64,000 bases of DNA from Alternaria dauci (Eukaryota; Ascomycota; Dothideomycetes; Pleosporales; Pleosporaceae): contig NC_091273.1 in the NCBI RefSeq assembly GCF_042100115.1, positions 310,001-374,000 on the forward strand. The letters are read 5' to 3'. The position numbers were made by a program, and so were the translations under genes. Each line of letters begins with the position of its first letter. Position 1 is the first letter of the stretch. The notes under the pieces are model-generated. The model did not search any database, had not been told where the DNA came from, and was given only the letters and a program-made list of their open reading frames with translations. Shown here piece after piece: positions 1 through 11,039 of the stretch.

Positions 1-605
1 ATACATAATATTCAAAGGTCCCCTCAGGACGTAATATACCATGCAAAACGAGGTCTTTCGTGTTTAAGATAATTGATCGTGATGACATTCGACTTCTCCG
101 CTGACACACACTGTATCCTCGCTGCGCACCTCAACAAATATCCGACTATGTTTCGATCGAGAAAGAACCGCGACGGACTCAACAAAAGGAGTGTAAGAGG
201 ACAAGTAGTCGTTGTTTCAGGCATGTGCGGGTTGCCAGTCGTTGGCTGAAGCTGGACAGTGGTGGTGGAACTTGTCTGGAACGCGACACGGCGGGCGGGG
301 AAGACGCGTTCCGCCTGCCAAGCACGCTAAGTGGATAGCTCTTTCCTATGACACGCCACCGAGCTTTCGTCATTCCTAGACCGCAAACGTATGCAAGCAA
401 TCTGCGCGACATCTGCATCCAAAGAGTGACTGTCTTTACTGCAAAATACATATGCGATGCCCGCAGCCAGAGACGGCACAGTGCATACTTATCACAGATC
501 ACATCACACCCATCACAGTAAAAACAAAAACTTCAAGTATGATCAAAATACATTAATCTATCATAATCATCAAGTCATCGCAAACATCTAATCTTTTCGC
601 CCCCC
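1..605. other. no gene recognised
   Basis: This is the stretch downstream of the GH3 gene, which is read on the minus strand. Short open frames occur on the minus strand but have no recognisable domain and no convincing start or intron signals. It probably holds the 3' UTR of the glycosidase and plain intergenic DNA. Confidence 0.5.
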
Positions 606-2510
606 TTAGTCATACCTAAGCCCATGTCCAAACTTGAACACCGGATTCTCAGTATCAAACGGCACATCCTCCCTTGACGCCTCAACAGCCTCATCACACC
701 TCGGCAGATCAAACGGCAGCATACCCTCAGGCCCGCTTCCATCCTTGCCGAAAACAACATCAAGGAACGCATTCGGACTAGAACCAAAGTTGACCATGAG
801 TGCCTGCGCCTGCTCAGCAATCTCAGGGAACGCGCCGGGGCGGTCAAGGAAGATGTCGACAATGGTGGGCACGGCGGCGTAAATGGCTGCTTGGCGCGCC
901 TTCTCGGTGCTGTTGTATTCCAGAGAGCCGGAGTGGTAGTTCTTCTCGAAACCGCCCGGGCGGGGCTCGTACGGCGCGGCCATGCGGAGGAAGGCGTAGT
1001 CTGCTTCTTGGGGAGTGGAGACAACGGTCAGGTCGCGGGATTCGAGGTAAGTAGCGTTGATGCCTTCGACGTAGAACTTGGTCTTGGACTTTTTGCAGTC
1101 CGAGGCCTTGAGGGGGAGAGTGTGGTGCTTGTTGGTGAGGAGGGTGAAGGACTTCTTCTGCGCTTCGTAACCGATGGCAACCCATTCTGGCTGTCCGACC
1201 GAGGCGACGGCTTCATCGACGTCGACAAAGGGGTTGTCGAACAGGCCGAGGATGAACTTCTCACGGAGGAGACGGCGGACAGACATGTCGATTCGCTCCT
1301 CACTTACGATGCCCTTTTCTACCAGCTCAAGAATGAGGTCGGTGCGTTGCTCACCACCCATCTGGTCGGTACCTGCGTTGAGGATCTTCTCGGCACGCTC
1401 AAGCTCTGTCAGGTTCTCGGCACCCCAGGCACGGGCGGGCATGTCTTGACCAGCGATGATGCTGTCGGTGATGAGACCCCAATCGCTGACGACAATGCCG
1501 TCGAAACCGAGCTCGCCGCGGAGCAGGTCGGTGACGATACCCTTGTTCATTCCAGCAGCGACTTCTTCGTACTTGGTGCCCATGGGCCTGGAGTAGTAGG
1601 GCATCATCTGCCTTGCGCCGGCTGCGATGGCCGCCTTGAAGGGAATGAGATGCATTTCAAAGTTGTTTCCAGGGTATGTGGCATTCTTGCCGTAGGTGAA
1701 ATGACTGTCCTCTCCATCTTCGACGGGACCGCTTCCAGGGAAATGCTTAGAGACGGTGGTGACGGAGTCCTTTCCAAACTCGCCAGGGCCATGGAAGCCC
1801 TTGATGTAGGAAACGACCAGCTCAGCGGTCAAGGTTGCGTTCTCACCCATGGTAGTCGTTATCCTGGCCCACCTTGGTTCGGTCGCTACATCGATCTGGG
1901 GGTGCAGAGCAGACCTGATTCCTACGGCCTTGTATTCTTGTCGTGCAATATCCGCAAAGGTATGTACGAGCTCGGCGTCACGGATTGCTGCCAAGCCTAA
2001 GCTGCCTGGCCATTGCGAGAACTTGCTCGCGGCGATCTGACTACCAGTGGCATCAACGAATGTGTGTCGGGGATCCGAGGAGAGGGTGATTGGGATACCG
2101 AGCCTGGTATCCAAGGCCACTTGTTGGAGGCTGTTGTACCATTGCGCAGTTACGCGTACATCAGGAATTGCAGTGTTGAGATTGAAATGTGTCAAATGTC
2201 TTCCTTGGACCGCAGCTACAGTATTGTTTGACAGGGTTCCGTTTGCCCCCTGGGAGGTGATTTGCTGGAAGAGCTGCCCGGCCTTCTCTTCGATGTTCAT
2301 GCGTTGAATGAGATCCTCCACACGCTCATCCACCGATAGCGATGCATCTCGGTACGGTGCGGAGTCCATCTCTGTTGACCGCGATGTCATCCGTGGGTAT
2401 GTTGAACGACCTGAAACCGGGGTGCGGATGACTGTTGACATTGCTGTTGCAGCGAAGAACAGCGTTGTGAAGGTGTTCAGCTTGCGCTGACTGCGGTTGC
2501 GAGCGACCAT
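606..2510 (-). CDS. glycoside hydrolase family 3 protein (beta-glucosidase/N-acetylhexosaminidase type)
   Basis: A single uninterrupted frame of 634 codons starts at an ATG at 2510. Residues about 11-30 are hydrophobic and follow a basic start, as in a signal peptide or anchor. The GH3 TIM-barrel marks are clear: EPRWAR at about 211-216, KHFPG at about 255-259, and the nucleophile aspartate in VSDWG at about 341-345. A second alpha/beta domain follows and ends in HGLRYD, typical of GH3. At 634 residues it is shorter than the usual fungal beta-glucosidases of about 850, and no fibronectin-type C-terminal domain is seen. It would cleave beta-linked sugars from non-reducing ends outside the cell. 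GH3 membership is certain; substrate is not readable from sequence, because the family covers glucosidases, xylosidases and hexosaminidases. Confidence 0.9.
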   Translation of the reverse strand: MVARNRSQRKLNTFTTLFFAATAMSTVIRTPVSGRSTYPRMTSRSTEMDSAPYRDASLSVDERVEDLIQRMNIEEKAGQLFQQITSQGANGTLSNNTVAAVQGRHLTHFNLNTAIPDVRVTAQWYNSLQQVALDTRLGIPITLSSDPRHTFVDATGSQIAASKFSQWPGSLGLAAIRDAELVHTFADIARQEYKAVGIRSALHPQIDVATEPRWARITTTMGENATLTAELVVSYIKGFHGPGEFGKDSVTTVSKHFPGSGPVEDGEDSHFTYGKNATYPGNNFEMHLIPFKAAIAAGARQMMPYYSRPMGTKYEEVAAGMNKGIVTDLLRGELGFDGIVVSDWGLITDSIIAGQDMPARAWGAENLTELERAEKILNAGTDQMGGEQRTDLILELVEKGIVSEERIDMSVRRLLREKFILGLFDNPFVDVDEAVASVGQPEWVAIGYEAQKKSFTLLTNKHHTLPLKASDCKKSKTKFYVEGINATYLESRDLTVVSTPQEADYAFLRMAAPYEPRPGGFEKNYHSGSLEYNSTEKARQAAIYAAVPTIVDIFLDRPGAFPEIAEQAQALMVNFGSSPNAFLDVVFGKDGSGPEGMLPFDLPRCDEAVEASREDVPFDTENPVFKFGHGLRYD

Positions 2511-5018
2511 CTTGCCGGGCGTGTGATGTTAGGCAAAAGGTGGGAGATGGATTCGGATGCTACTGAACATCACGCGGATGTGTACTAGGTATTTGTACTC
2601 TGGCTTCACAAACCCCGTCACGATGGTCCGCCATCATGTACGCCACATCCGAGGGAAAATGAAGTCCTGTGCCTGCTTGGGGAAACTTCGGATGGACTGT
2701 TGGCTTGGACCATGTGCTAGTAGCCAGCCTCTCTGCAGACTTGGCACGTACCGAATTGCCATGAGTTGGAGCCGACAATCGCCAAGACGACGTGTGTGTG
2801 TGGAGTGCATTGTGGGGGAATCGTGGGTGGGGGTAAAGTTCCCGAGGCTACGACACCATTTTCCGCCGACACCTGGACCGGCAAATTGGTGATTGGGTGC
2901 ACGTCCACGCTACGAGTGCTAATGACATATAACGAACGGTTCGACACACCCGTTCTAGCTGGTATTCCAGCTGTCATGTGAGGAGGTGAAAATTGCGCAT
3001 ACTCGGGAATGACTTGTAACTCCACATTACGCTATGCTGCCACTGACTCAATACCCACAATTCGCAATACGGGCGGCTTTTGAAAAACATCCGATCTGGG
3101 GATGTGCGGCATACCAGTCGACGAATATTGGTATTTCCGCCAAAGCAGTCGTCAATCCAGGATGTGGGCTCATGCCGAACACAATTTTGATCAAGGCAGG
3201 TGAAGAAGATGCAATTAGCACCTCTCTATCTGCAGCTGAGTCGTGGATGAAGGATTCATCTCTCGTCGCAATGTCTGGTACAATATTCTCTTGTGTCGGC
3301 CCATTTATTTGAGCCGTGCTTCCGGTACAACAAAGGTACTAAAGCCATCCCCGCGGTCTCCGCCATCGCAAAACTAGTTTTGTTAGCACTGTAACTACAC
3401 CAGTCTACCGTCATGCCATGGCGGAGACACTCCCTGTTTTCAGGTGCGCACCCGCGCATCACTGGTATGATCCTGGAACCGGGAATGTGTTCCTGCTAGC
3501 TCTTGTGTATATTGACTCGAACGCTTCTCCGGCTTTCATTTCGACAGACCAGAGAAGAACGATGCAGGGTGCACGTCGTCATTTTGCACACCGTTCCTTG
3601 TCGGATGGTTTGGTAATCAAAGCTTGTCTTTGTGCGGCTCAATGTTAGCTTGGAAGTCGTGGTGGTGCAAAAAGTCGGAACTCTTCTTGTGGCGGTATAG
3701 GCTTTTGCTGACCTTGTTAGCTGCGCCGGCTATTCATCGGGAGGAAGTAAAGAGCTCCGTCTTGCGCAACAACGTCGATGCTTTCATGATGTAAGACAAT
3801 CAGTCTCAAGACATGCAGACGCAAATATCTTCCGCTTTGAAGCGTCTGCTCGGCTCGCAGCCCTGCGTCAACAAATTCTGTTTCGCACGAATATTGCGCA
3901 CGCAACAGAAGGCAATGCTGCCAAAGCAACTCCGTATCCGATATGCCGCGCGCAATGCCGATGGAATGGTAAAGTGCACTACCCGGGGCCCGAAGCGCAT
4001 ACCCAGCCCGTACTAAAGAAAAAGCACGAGGACAACACGAGTCCGATGGTCGGTCCAGACTCGACGCTGCTTGGCAAATGCTTGGAACTTCAGGCCTGGC
4101 CTCGGAGACAATGGACTGAGAGAAGAGAATGAATTATGAAGTGGCTGAGGAAGACAGAGAGATAATGTGGAGAGAAGTGGGGATAAAAAGTACGACGAGA
4201 TTGAGAACGACGCGATCGTTGGGGTGGCCGCACCACGCGCCTCTTGGGAGCAAATTGCTTCGCGCCCTGTGTCTTCGGGGAAGGTCTTGATGAAGACACC
4301 TGCGCTTGAGATGGAGGTGCGCTTTAGATACAAAGACGCGGCATTATCAAGAAGTCGTTTTTAAGTGCTTACCGACGTGCTGGTCCCTGGGGTTTCAGTG
4401 TGGGGTTAGCGAGCCATGGCAGGAAGGTGCGACGTAACAGGACAACGACAACTTTGGTAGCGATAATCGCAATGGAAGCATCATTACAAGGGACGCGTTC
4501 TAGTAGTTCTCTACCCTGGAAAAAAAATCGGCCTGGTGCGAAGAGATCCGATGCCGTTATCGAAGCAGTAGTAATAGCACGACAACGACCACCGCTACAG
4601 TAACAGTGGAAAACAAGGCTACTCTGACCCTGAGTTTCTATCGCGATAAGTGGAATCGGAGTGCTCACGGGGATGGACGGATAGATGGCAGATAAACGCA
4701 ATGGCTGTAGGCTCGATATAAACATGAAGAGCATATTTTGATATCCAAAAGCGGCTTGAGCAGGAGAACAATCGCAAACCATTTGGATTTTGCATCCATC
4801 ATTTCTAGTCTTGTTGTTCCGTGATAAATTCAGAGGGTTTTGCGTTTCGCTGTGGGCCTGCTACTGACGTAGTTCGTCCTTCGCCCACGTCCTCCACGGT
4901 GCAGGAGCTCTGGCACGGAGCTGCGAGGCCTTCCCGTCGCCGACCCTGAAGTGCAGGTATCACACCCTACGTCGCTGGGTGATGATGGAATCTGTATACA
5001 TCACAACCCGTCTCTCTT
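2511..5018. other. 2.5 kb with no supportable gene
   Basis: The part nearest 2510 must hold the promoter of the GH3 gene. The rest has only short open frames on both strands (for example at 3034-3312 plus and 4369-4782 minus). None has recognisable domains or splice-consistent extensions. No TIRs or long repeats were noticed by eye. The part nearest 5018 should contain the 3' UTR of RRP41. Confidence 0.4.
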
Positions 5019-5771
5019 TCATCCAAATCGTTTGCCGTATCCTTTGACGACCCCATCCAATATTGTGCGCATCCTCTTGCACCCCTCAATTCCCACCGCC
5101 AGCATACCCTCTAACCTCTCCATCCTGACCCTGCTCTCCATGACGCAAACAGCAACATTATCGCTCTCTCCCAGTGTTCCGACTGTTAGGAATGGCAACT
5201 CCAATTCTTCCTGGTTATTCAAATCTAGCAACGGATCATCCGCGCTCGCATTGTCCGCCGCGCTCGCACTTGCCGAACTTGCCGCCGTACATGCCACGAG
5301 GTAATCCGTCATGGGTATTCCAGCATCGATAAGCGCTAGCGTACTCGCATTGATACACGCCGCTAACAAGCTGCCGTCCTGGCTGATGATGTGCACATTC
5401 AGCGTGATGGTCGAATGCGGGTAGAGATGCAACAACAGCACACCCCCAAACGCCTCCCTCAGACAGTGCTCCATCTCGCTCGTCCTCTTATCACTCTTCC
5501 TCTTTCTGCGCTCTACACCAGAGAAGCCAGCAAAGTTGATCTCGACTTCCACTTTGGCGAGCTTGTCGGCGCCGCCTCGCTGCCCGCTCTGCTTGCCTTC
5601 TGCGGGGCCTGTCACGGAGACGAGAATCTTGGTGTTGCCCATTTCGAGGTACGAGGATCCATCGGCGGCGGCTTGCGTCGATATTTGCGCCTGGATGCGG
5701 CGAAGTTCGTTCCAGCGGCGGCCGTCGAGACGGAGGAGCGCGAGGGAGTAGGTGCTGGTGTCTAGCGGCAT
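5019..5771 (-). CDS. RRP41: exosome complex subunit Rrp41/Ski6
   Basis: An intronless 250-codon frame encodes an RNase PH-fold protein. The N-terminus carries the LRLDGRRWNE stretch typical of Rrp41. It is followed by GSSYLEMGNTK and by the mid-domain segment with SQDGSLLAACINAS, all diagnostic of the Rrp41/Ski6 branch of the exosome ring. In eukaryotes this subunit forms part of the six-membered barrel that threads RNA to Rrp44 and is catalytically inactive. It works in nucleus and cytoplasm in 3'-5' RNA decay and rRNA processing. The length (250 aa) matches the family. The start ATG at 5771 lies 368 bp from the start of the divergent SNF2 gene, so the two probably share a promoter region. 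Confidence 0.93.
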   Translation of the reverse strand: MPLDTSTYSLALLRLDGRRWNELRRIQAQISTQAAADGSSYLEMGNTKILVSVTGPAEGKQSGQRGGADKLAKVEVEINFAGFSGVERRKRKSDKRTSEMEHCLREAFGGVLLLHLYPHSTITLNVHIISQDGSLLAACINASTLALIDAGIPMTDYLVACTAASSASASAADNASADDPLLDLNNQEELELPFLTVGTLGESDNVAVCVMESRVRMERLEGMLAVGIEGCKRMRTILDGVVKGYGKRFG

Positions 5772-6139
5772 TTTGGCGATGTCGCGGAATGGGGGAGATA
5801 ACGGGTATTATGCGACACGATTGTCGGCTTCGAATCTGGATCTGGACGCTTTCAAAGAGTGCAATTGCACGCGATGATGTAGACGTCAAGGCTCGAGCTC
5901 CAGATTTTGGCTCGAAGTTCTTGCAGGGATGCTCCGTTAGTCGCGCCCCGCTTTCACGTGAGAGCGCGTTAGCGTGTTTCTGCAGCTTATGCGCCCTCCC
6001 GCTTTCCTTTTACTCTCACCTCACTTGTATCCTTCCATGACAGTCGTCGTGGAGATGGCCGTGCGCAAAGATGTGATTCAATCCAGGTCAAATGTCGCTG
6101 CCAGTGACTAGCTAGCAACTCCCAGCCTACTCATCCATC
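5772..6139. promoter_or_regulatory. shared divergent promoter region, RRP41 / SNF2 helicase
   Basis: This 368 bp gap separates two divergently read start codons. A palindromic CACGTG core sits near 5956 inside TTTCACGTGAGAG, a common bHLH or Cbf1-type site in fungi. No TATA box is obvious. Co-regulation of the exosome subunit and the SNF2 protein is inference from geometry only. Confidence 0.45.
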
Positions 6140-9100
6140 ATGTCAAGGAATCATGGAAGAGCGTTAAAAGCCTTCGGCGAGAGCGGAGAAGATGACGATG
6201 ACGGTCTTGATATCATCAAATCGTCGCGCAAAGAGTTGGATCTCTCCCAGTACATTGACGGTCAGTCGATGCTTTTCCCGCTTCTGACGAGATGCTGATA
6301 TCTGGCAGCCCTCACACAAAGCCAGACCCAGTCGCAAAAGATAGCCGAAGAATCAACAGACGACGAGGTGCATGTGCGGAAGCCAGTAGCATCGCGCAAG
6401 AGAACTACGTCCAGTCCTGGCACCGACGACACTGACTCAGAAGCTGATTTGTTGGACGATGAGTTCGACACTGGTGCTGCCTACAAGCAGTTCAAGGGTC
6501 GCAAAACTCACAACCGCAGGCGCGTCGCTGCTGAAACCAACAGAATTCGCGCTGCAAAGAAGAGCAAAGCATCGGCCGCCTCAAGCGTCGTCGGTCGAAA
6601 AGCTCCGCCAAAGAAAGACACCGGATATGGTGCGACGGGGTTTACTACCGACTCTTTTGGCGACGACGCAGGTGCTCCGCCTACTTTCCTGGACGACCCG
6701 ATACCCGATTATGTCATCTCGCGACAGCGGTCGCTCAAGAAGTTGCATGAAGCTGGGCTGCGATATCCTCCTAGCTATCGAGAAGTTGACTGGTCCGATG
6801 TCGCCGATGCCGAAGAGAAGCCAATCCTCCACAAGGACGTCCTACCGCAACGAGAAAAGAAGGACATAAAACTCCGCGAGTCGCATGGTGTCATACCCGG
6901 GCCCATCGCTCAATGGTTGCGCGACTACCAAGTCGAAGGCGTCCAGTTCCTTCATGACAAGTTTGTCAAGCAAACAGGTGCTATACTCGGCGACGATATG
7001 GGCTTGGGCAAGACCATCCAAGTCATCGCATTCCTAACAGCAGCGTTTGGTAAAACAGGCACTGAGCGTGATGCAGCTTGTATGCGGAAGATCCGTCGCT
7101 TACCCACAGAACCATGGTATCCACGGGTCCTCATCGTGTGTCCGGGTACGCTCATGCAAAACTGGGAAGACGAGCTATCCAAGTGGGGTTGGTGGAACGT
7201 CTTCCGATACCACGGCTCCAGCGTAGCGGACAGGAAGGGCGTTCTTGGCGCTGCGGTGAAAGGATCGCTCGAGATCATGATCACGACATACACGACATAC
7301 CGCAATCATGAGAGCGAGATTAATATGATTGACTGGGATTGCGTCATCGCTGACGAGTGCCATCAAGTCAAAAGCAAGAACGCTGAGATCACCAAGGCGA
7401 TGAACAAGATCAACGCGTTGTGCCGCATTGGTCTAACAGGCACGGCTATCCAGAACAAATACGAGGAAATTTGGAACCTCCTCAACTGGGCACGACCTGG
7501 CGCATATGGCTCAGCACAAGAGTGGAAACAGAAGATTAGTCTGCCGTTGAAGCTAGGCCAGGCCCACGATGCGACCAACGCGCAGCTCGCCGACTCGCGA
7601 AGCAAGGCCCAGGACCTCGTTCACAAGATCCTACCTAGTGTCTTTCTTCGGCGTATGAAGACGCTTATCGCTGATCAACTCCCGAAGAAGAGCGATCGCA
7701 TTATCTTCTGCCAGCTCACCGAGACCCAAGCTGATGCATACCGGACATTCCTCGAGAGCGATAGGTGTGAGATGATACGCACCGCACGAGAAGAATGCGA
7801 TTGTGGGTCCAGAAAGGGCAGAGGATATTGCTGTCACGTCGAATTTGAGGGTGAGAAGTGGTCAAATTACATCTTCCCTGCCATGATCACATTCCAGAAA
7901 CTTGCGAATCACCTCGGTCTGATAGTACCAATGTCGAGCGAAAACCAAGAGAAGCAAGCTAAAGATCTCGAAACGCTGCAGATAGCTTGTCCAGACACAT
8001 ACAAGAAACTCTATGCGATCCGCGACAACATCTTGAGACAGTCCCAGCGAGAGTTTTGCGGAAAGTGGAAGGTGTTGCGGCGACTGCTCGACTTCTGGTA
8101 CTCAAACGGCGATAAAGTCCTCATCTTCTCACACTCGGTTCGCTTATTACGACTACTCAGAGGCCTCTTTGACGTTGATGGTACAAAGTACAACTTCTCG
8201 TACCTCGACGGCAGCATGAAGTACGAAGATCGCTCTCAGGCTGTCGCAGATTTCAACGCCGACCCTAACCAATTCGTCTTTCTCATCAGCACCAAGGCGG
8301 GCGGCGTCGGTTTGAACATCACCTCTGCCAACAAGGTTGTCGTCATGGATCCACACTGGAACCCAGCATACGACCTCCAAGCCCAAGACCGCGCCTACCG
8401 CATCGGCCAGACCCGCAACGTCGAGGTCTTCCGCCTCATCTCAAGCGGCACAATCGAAGAAGTCGTCTACGCCCGCCAGATCTACAAGCAACAACAAGCC
8501 AACATTGGCTACAACGCGTCAGAAGAACGCCGCTACTTCAAAGGCGTAATGGACCAATCTACCAAGAAAGGAGAACTATTTGGTCTAGAGAACCTCTTCA
8601 CGTTCCAAGAACATAGCGTCTTGCTCCGCGACATTATGCACAAGACCAACGTCGCAGAATCAAAAGCTGGTGTTAATGCGTACGACTTCCACGTCGACGA
8701 GTCGCAATTCGACAGCGAAGACGAGGATATTCTAAGTAACAAGAATCTCGGCCTTGATGACGACGCCAATATCGCCGGTATCAAGAGATTCGCAGACTCA
8801 TTCCTTGCAAATGCTACGGCCAGGGAGAAAAAGGTTGCGAAGAGGAATGGCCCAGATCCGATTAATGCCATCTTAGCGAAAGCTGGCGTGCACTATACGC
8901 ATGAGAACTCGGAGGTTATAGGTCGCAGCGAGATGGAAGCGAGATTGGGTAAGCGCGCACAGGAATTGCGCAACGATGTTGATCTGGGGAATGAACGTGT
9001 GTTTCAGGGTACGCAGTCGCAGTCGCAGCGTCACTCGAACCCGCTCGATAATTCCAACGACTCCGAGGCTGAAGACGAGGATGTCCATATCACGGGCAGT

Positions 9101-9322
9101 GCGACGAAAGGAGAGTTTAAGATCAACTACCGGTACCGACCTAACGAGCAAGTGAGGAAGAGACAGTTCTGCAGCATGGCGGAGAGTATGGGCTTTGATG
9201 ATCCGGTGGAGTTTGCGCTGTTGGTTGAGAGCAGCAGTCAGGAAGAGAGGAGGAAGATGCTAGAGAGATTTTACCGCGGAAGGAGGAGGCAGATGATGGC
9301 AAATTTGGGAACGCCGAGGTAG
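6140..9322 (+). CDS. SNF2-family ATPase, ERCC6L2/Rad26-like
   Basis: Exons are 6140-6260 and 6309-9322. The 48 bp intron has GTCAGT and a CTGAC branch site, and the protein is 1044 aa. The ATG at 6140 and first exon (40 codons) join the main frame in phase. The protein has an acidic and basic N-terminus, then the SNF2 core: motif I GDDMGLGKT at about 268-276, motif II DECH at about 388, motif III LTGTAIQN, and a C-terminal helicase lobe with STKAGGVGLN and QDRAYRIGQ at about 700-750. A cysteine/histidine patch (CDCG...YCCH) lies between the lobes. The C-terminus, with a conserved SMAESMGFDDPVEF segment, matches the ERCC6L2 group of repair translocases rather than Rad54. It probably acts at damaged chromatin in the nucleus. 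Helicase activity should not be assumed, since SNF2 proteins are translocases. Confidence 0.88.
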
Positions 9323-9521
9323 TATTCAGATACCCAATGTTCTCAGACATGCTCAGTGTACCCAGCGCGCTATCCATGTTTCCTTTGTCTTTGTTTGTCG
9401 TGCAGCAACGCAGCTCTCGAGGCTATTCTACTTGGAAGAAAGCCACCACGTTCCGTACAGTGTCCACATTCCCCAAGAACTTGAACCGTGTCTTATACTG
9501 CGGTCAGACCGGCAGATACAT

Positions 9522-10442
9522 TCAGGTCCAAAACAGTATTTTTCCGATCAGGGCGAACCACGGTGTAAGACTCAATTGCTCCAGGCTAACATGCTCAGTC
9601 CGATTCCACCAACCAGCGATAACAATCTTGACACCAGCACCAATCAAGGTCCTCAACACTGGGAGAGCCGCCAATGATGTTTCTAGACAGGCACCCTCAA
9701 TGATCATTATTGGCGTCTCCAGATCATCCGATGTATATTGCCCCAACTCTAGAGGCAGCACCTCGATAGTTAATGTAGCTGGTTTCTGAAGTTTAGACAG
9801 CAATTCGAAACCGTACGAAGTATCTTGTTCCAGCGGACTTGTATCAAAGAGGCCACGAGGCCGACAATCGAGTTCCATCTCGAAACATACGTGGCGTAAA
9901 TGCTGAGTGACATCTAAATGTGGCAAGTTCCAGACAGTGTTGGCCGTGTCGAACAAGTAAACCACATCTGAATCTGTGTCGAGCTTGAAGTGGCAGCGAT
10001 GATACCATGTTTCGGCTAACTCTACGAGAGTATTCTGGCCCATGTATGCAATGTGGCGCACATGCGGGCGGCTCTTGAGTACTTCAGATGGATCATTCAC
10101 GGAATGCTCAATGAACAGGTACATGTCTAAAGTCCGATGCACGAAATTAGCAGACACATAGCATATAGTTCGTACGTGACAGGTACGTACCGTCTTCAAG
10201 TAAGTATCCGTAGACAAAGTCTCGTAGTTCGCGGGGTAATCGCTCTTGCATCTGTGTACAGATATCGAGGCACGATGACTTTGCGTGGTCTTCAACGCAT
10301 CTACGTGCTTTGCTTCGGAGGATTGCAGGCTGACGCGTGAGACGAGAGGCTTCTTCCAGCATACTGTTATCGAGTGTGAGCAGATATCCACGGAAGAAGT
10401 ATTTGATATTTACCTTTTGACGTGGTCGGGGTAGAACGCCAT
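9522..10442 (-). CDS. orphan protein with F-box-like N-terminal motif
   Basis: Proposed exons, from the start: 10442-10414, 10363-10191 and 10126-9522, giving 268 aa. Both introns (50 and 64 bp) keep phase. The first has GTAAAT and CTCAC, the second GTACGT and TTTAG. The sequence begins MAFYPDHVKSMLEEAS. It contains MQERLPRELRDFVYGYL, a motif very common at the start of Dothideomycete proteins whose fold resembles a degenerate F-box ('LPxELRxxVYxYL'). The remainder shows no domain I can name. Most relatives of this kind are lineage-expanded and uncharacterised. The first exon is short (29 bp), so the start is the weakest part. A start at the ATG at 10362 would give 258 aa. Confidence 0.62.
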
Positions 10443-11039
10443 CGCGACTGTCGCTATCTCGGGATAGCAATCCATCGCACAAGATGTTGTATGAGACTCG
10501 GAGAAAGTGAGAGAAGATGTCAGTGTATCCCAAGACCCCAAACAAAGCTAACCCCAACGAAGCTAGAAGTATGTCACAAAAGGTGCAAGAGCGACGACGT
10601 CGGACCCTGAAAGCGTTTGCTCACCGTCTCTACCCGATCTGATCCACGAGGAAAGAGGGAATCAGTCCCTACGCGACACAAGAAACGAACCACGATTCAA
10701 CACCGCCAATGCAAACAAGGAAATCTACCATATCCCAATACATCGCTAAATACACCCAACCAACAAAAGAAAAAGAGCCTGGTATCTTCCTTTGATGCGA
10801 AAAAACCCGCCAAAGATCCACATGACCAAGTCCCAAATGCTTTCCCCCATCTCCCAGCTATTCTTTCTAACAAGAGACCGTATACATCGTATCCATACAA
10901 ACATTCATCTTTTCCAAACACCGTCTTTGCCCAGACCATATCTCTCTCCCATCATCGTCTAAAAGCGCGTGCGTACACATAATCCCACATTCCATCAACA
11001 CCCCAGCCCCACATCTCTAATCAAATAACCCATTCAACA
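10443..11039. other. intergenic, no gene recognised
   Basis: This gap lies between two minus-strand genes and is A/C-rich on the plus strand. It should contain the promoter of the F-box-like gene and the 3' UTR of neither gene fully resolved. Open frames here lack domains or splice support. Confidence 0.45.

Noticed and set aside
891..2000. 369-codon open frame on the plus strand inside the GH3 gene
   Set aside because: It lies wholly antisense to a well-supported glycosidase frame and has no domain; it is a by-product of codon bias.
4369..4782. 137-codon minus-strand open frame
   Set aside because: No domain, and no plausible splice link to neighbouring frames.
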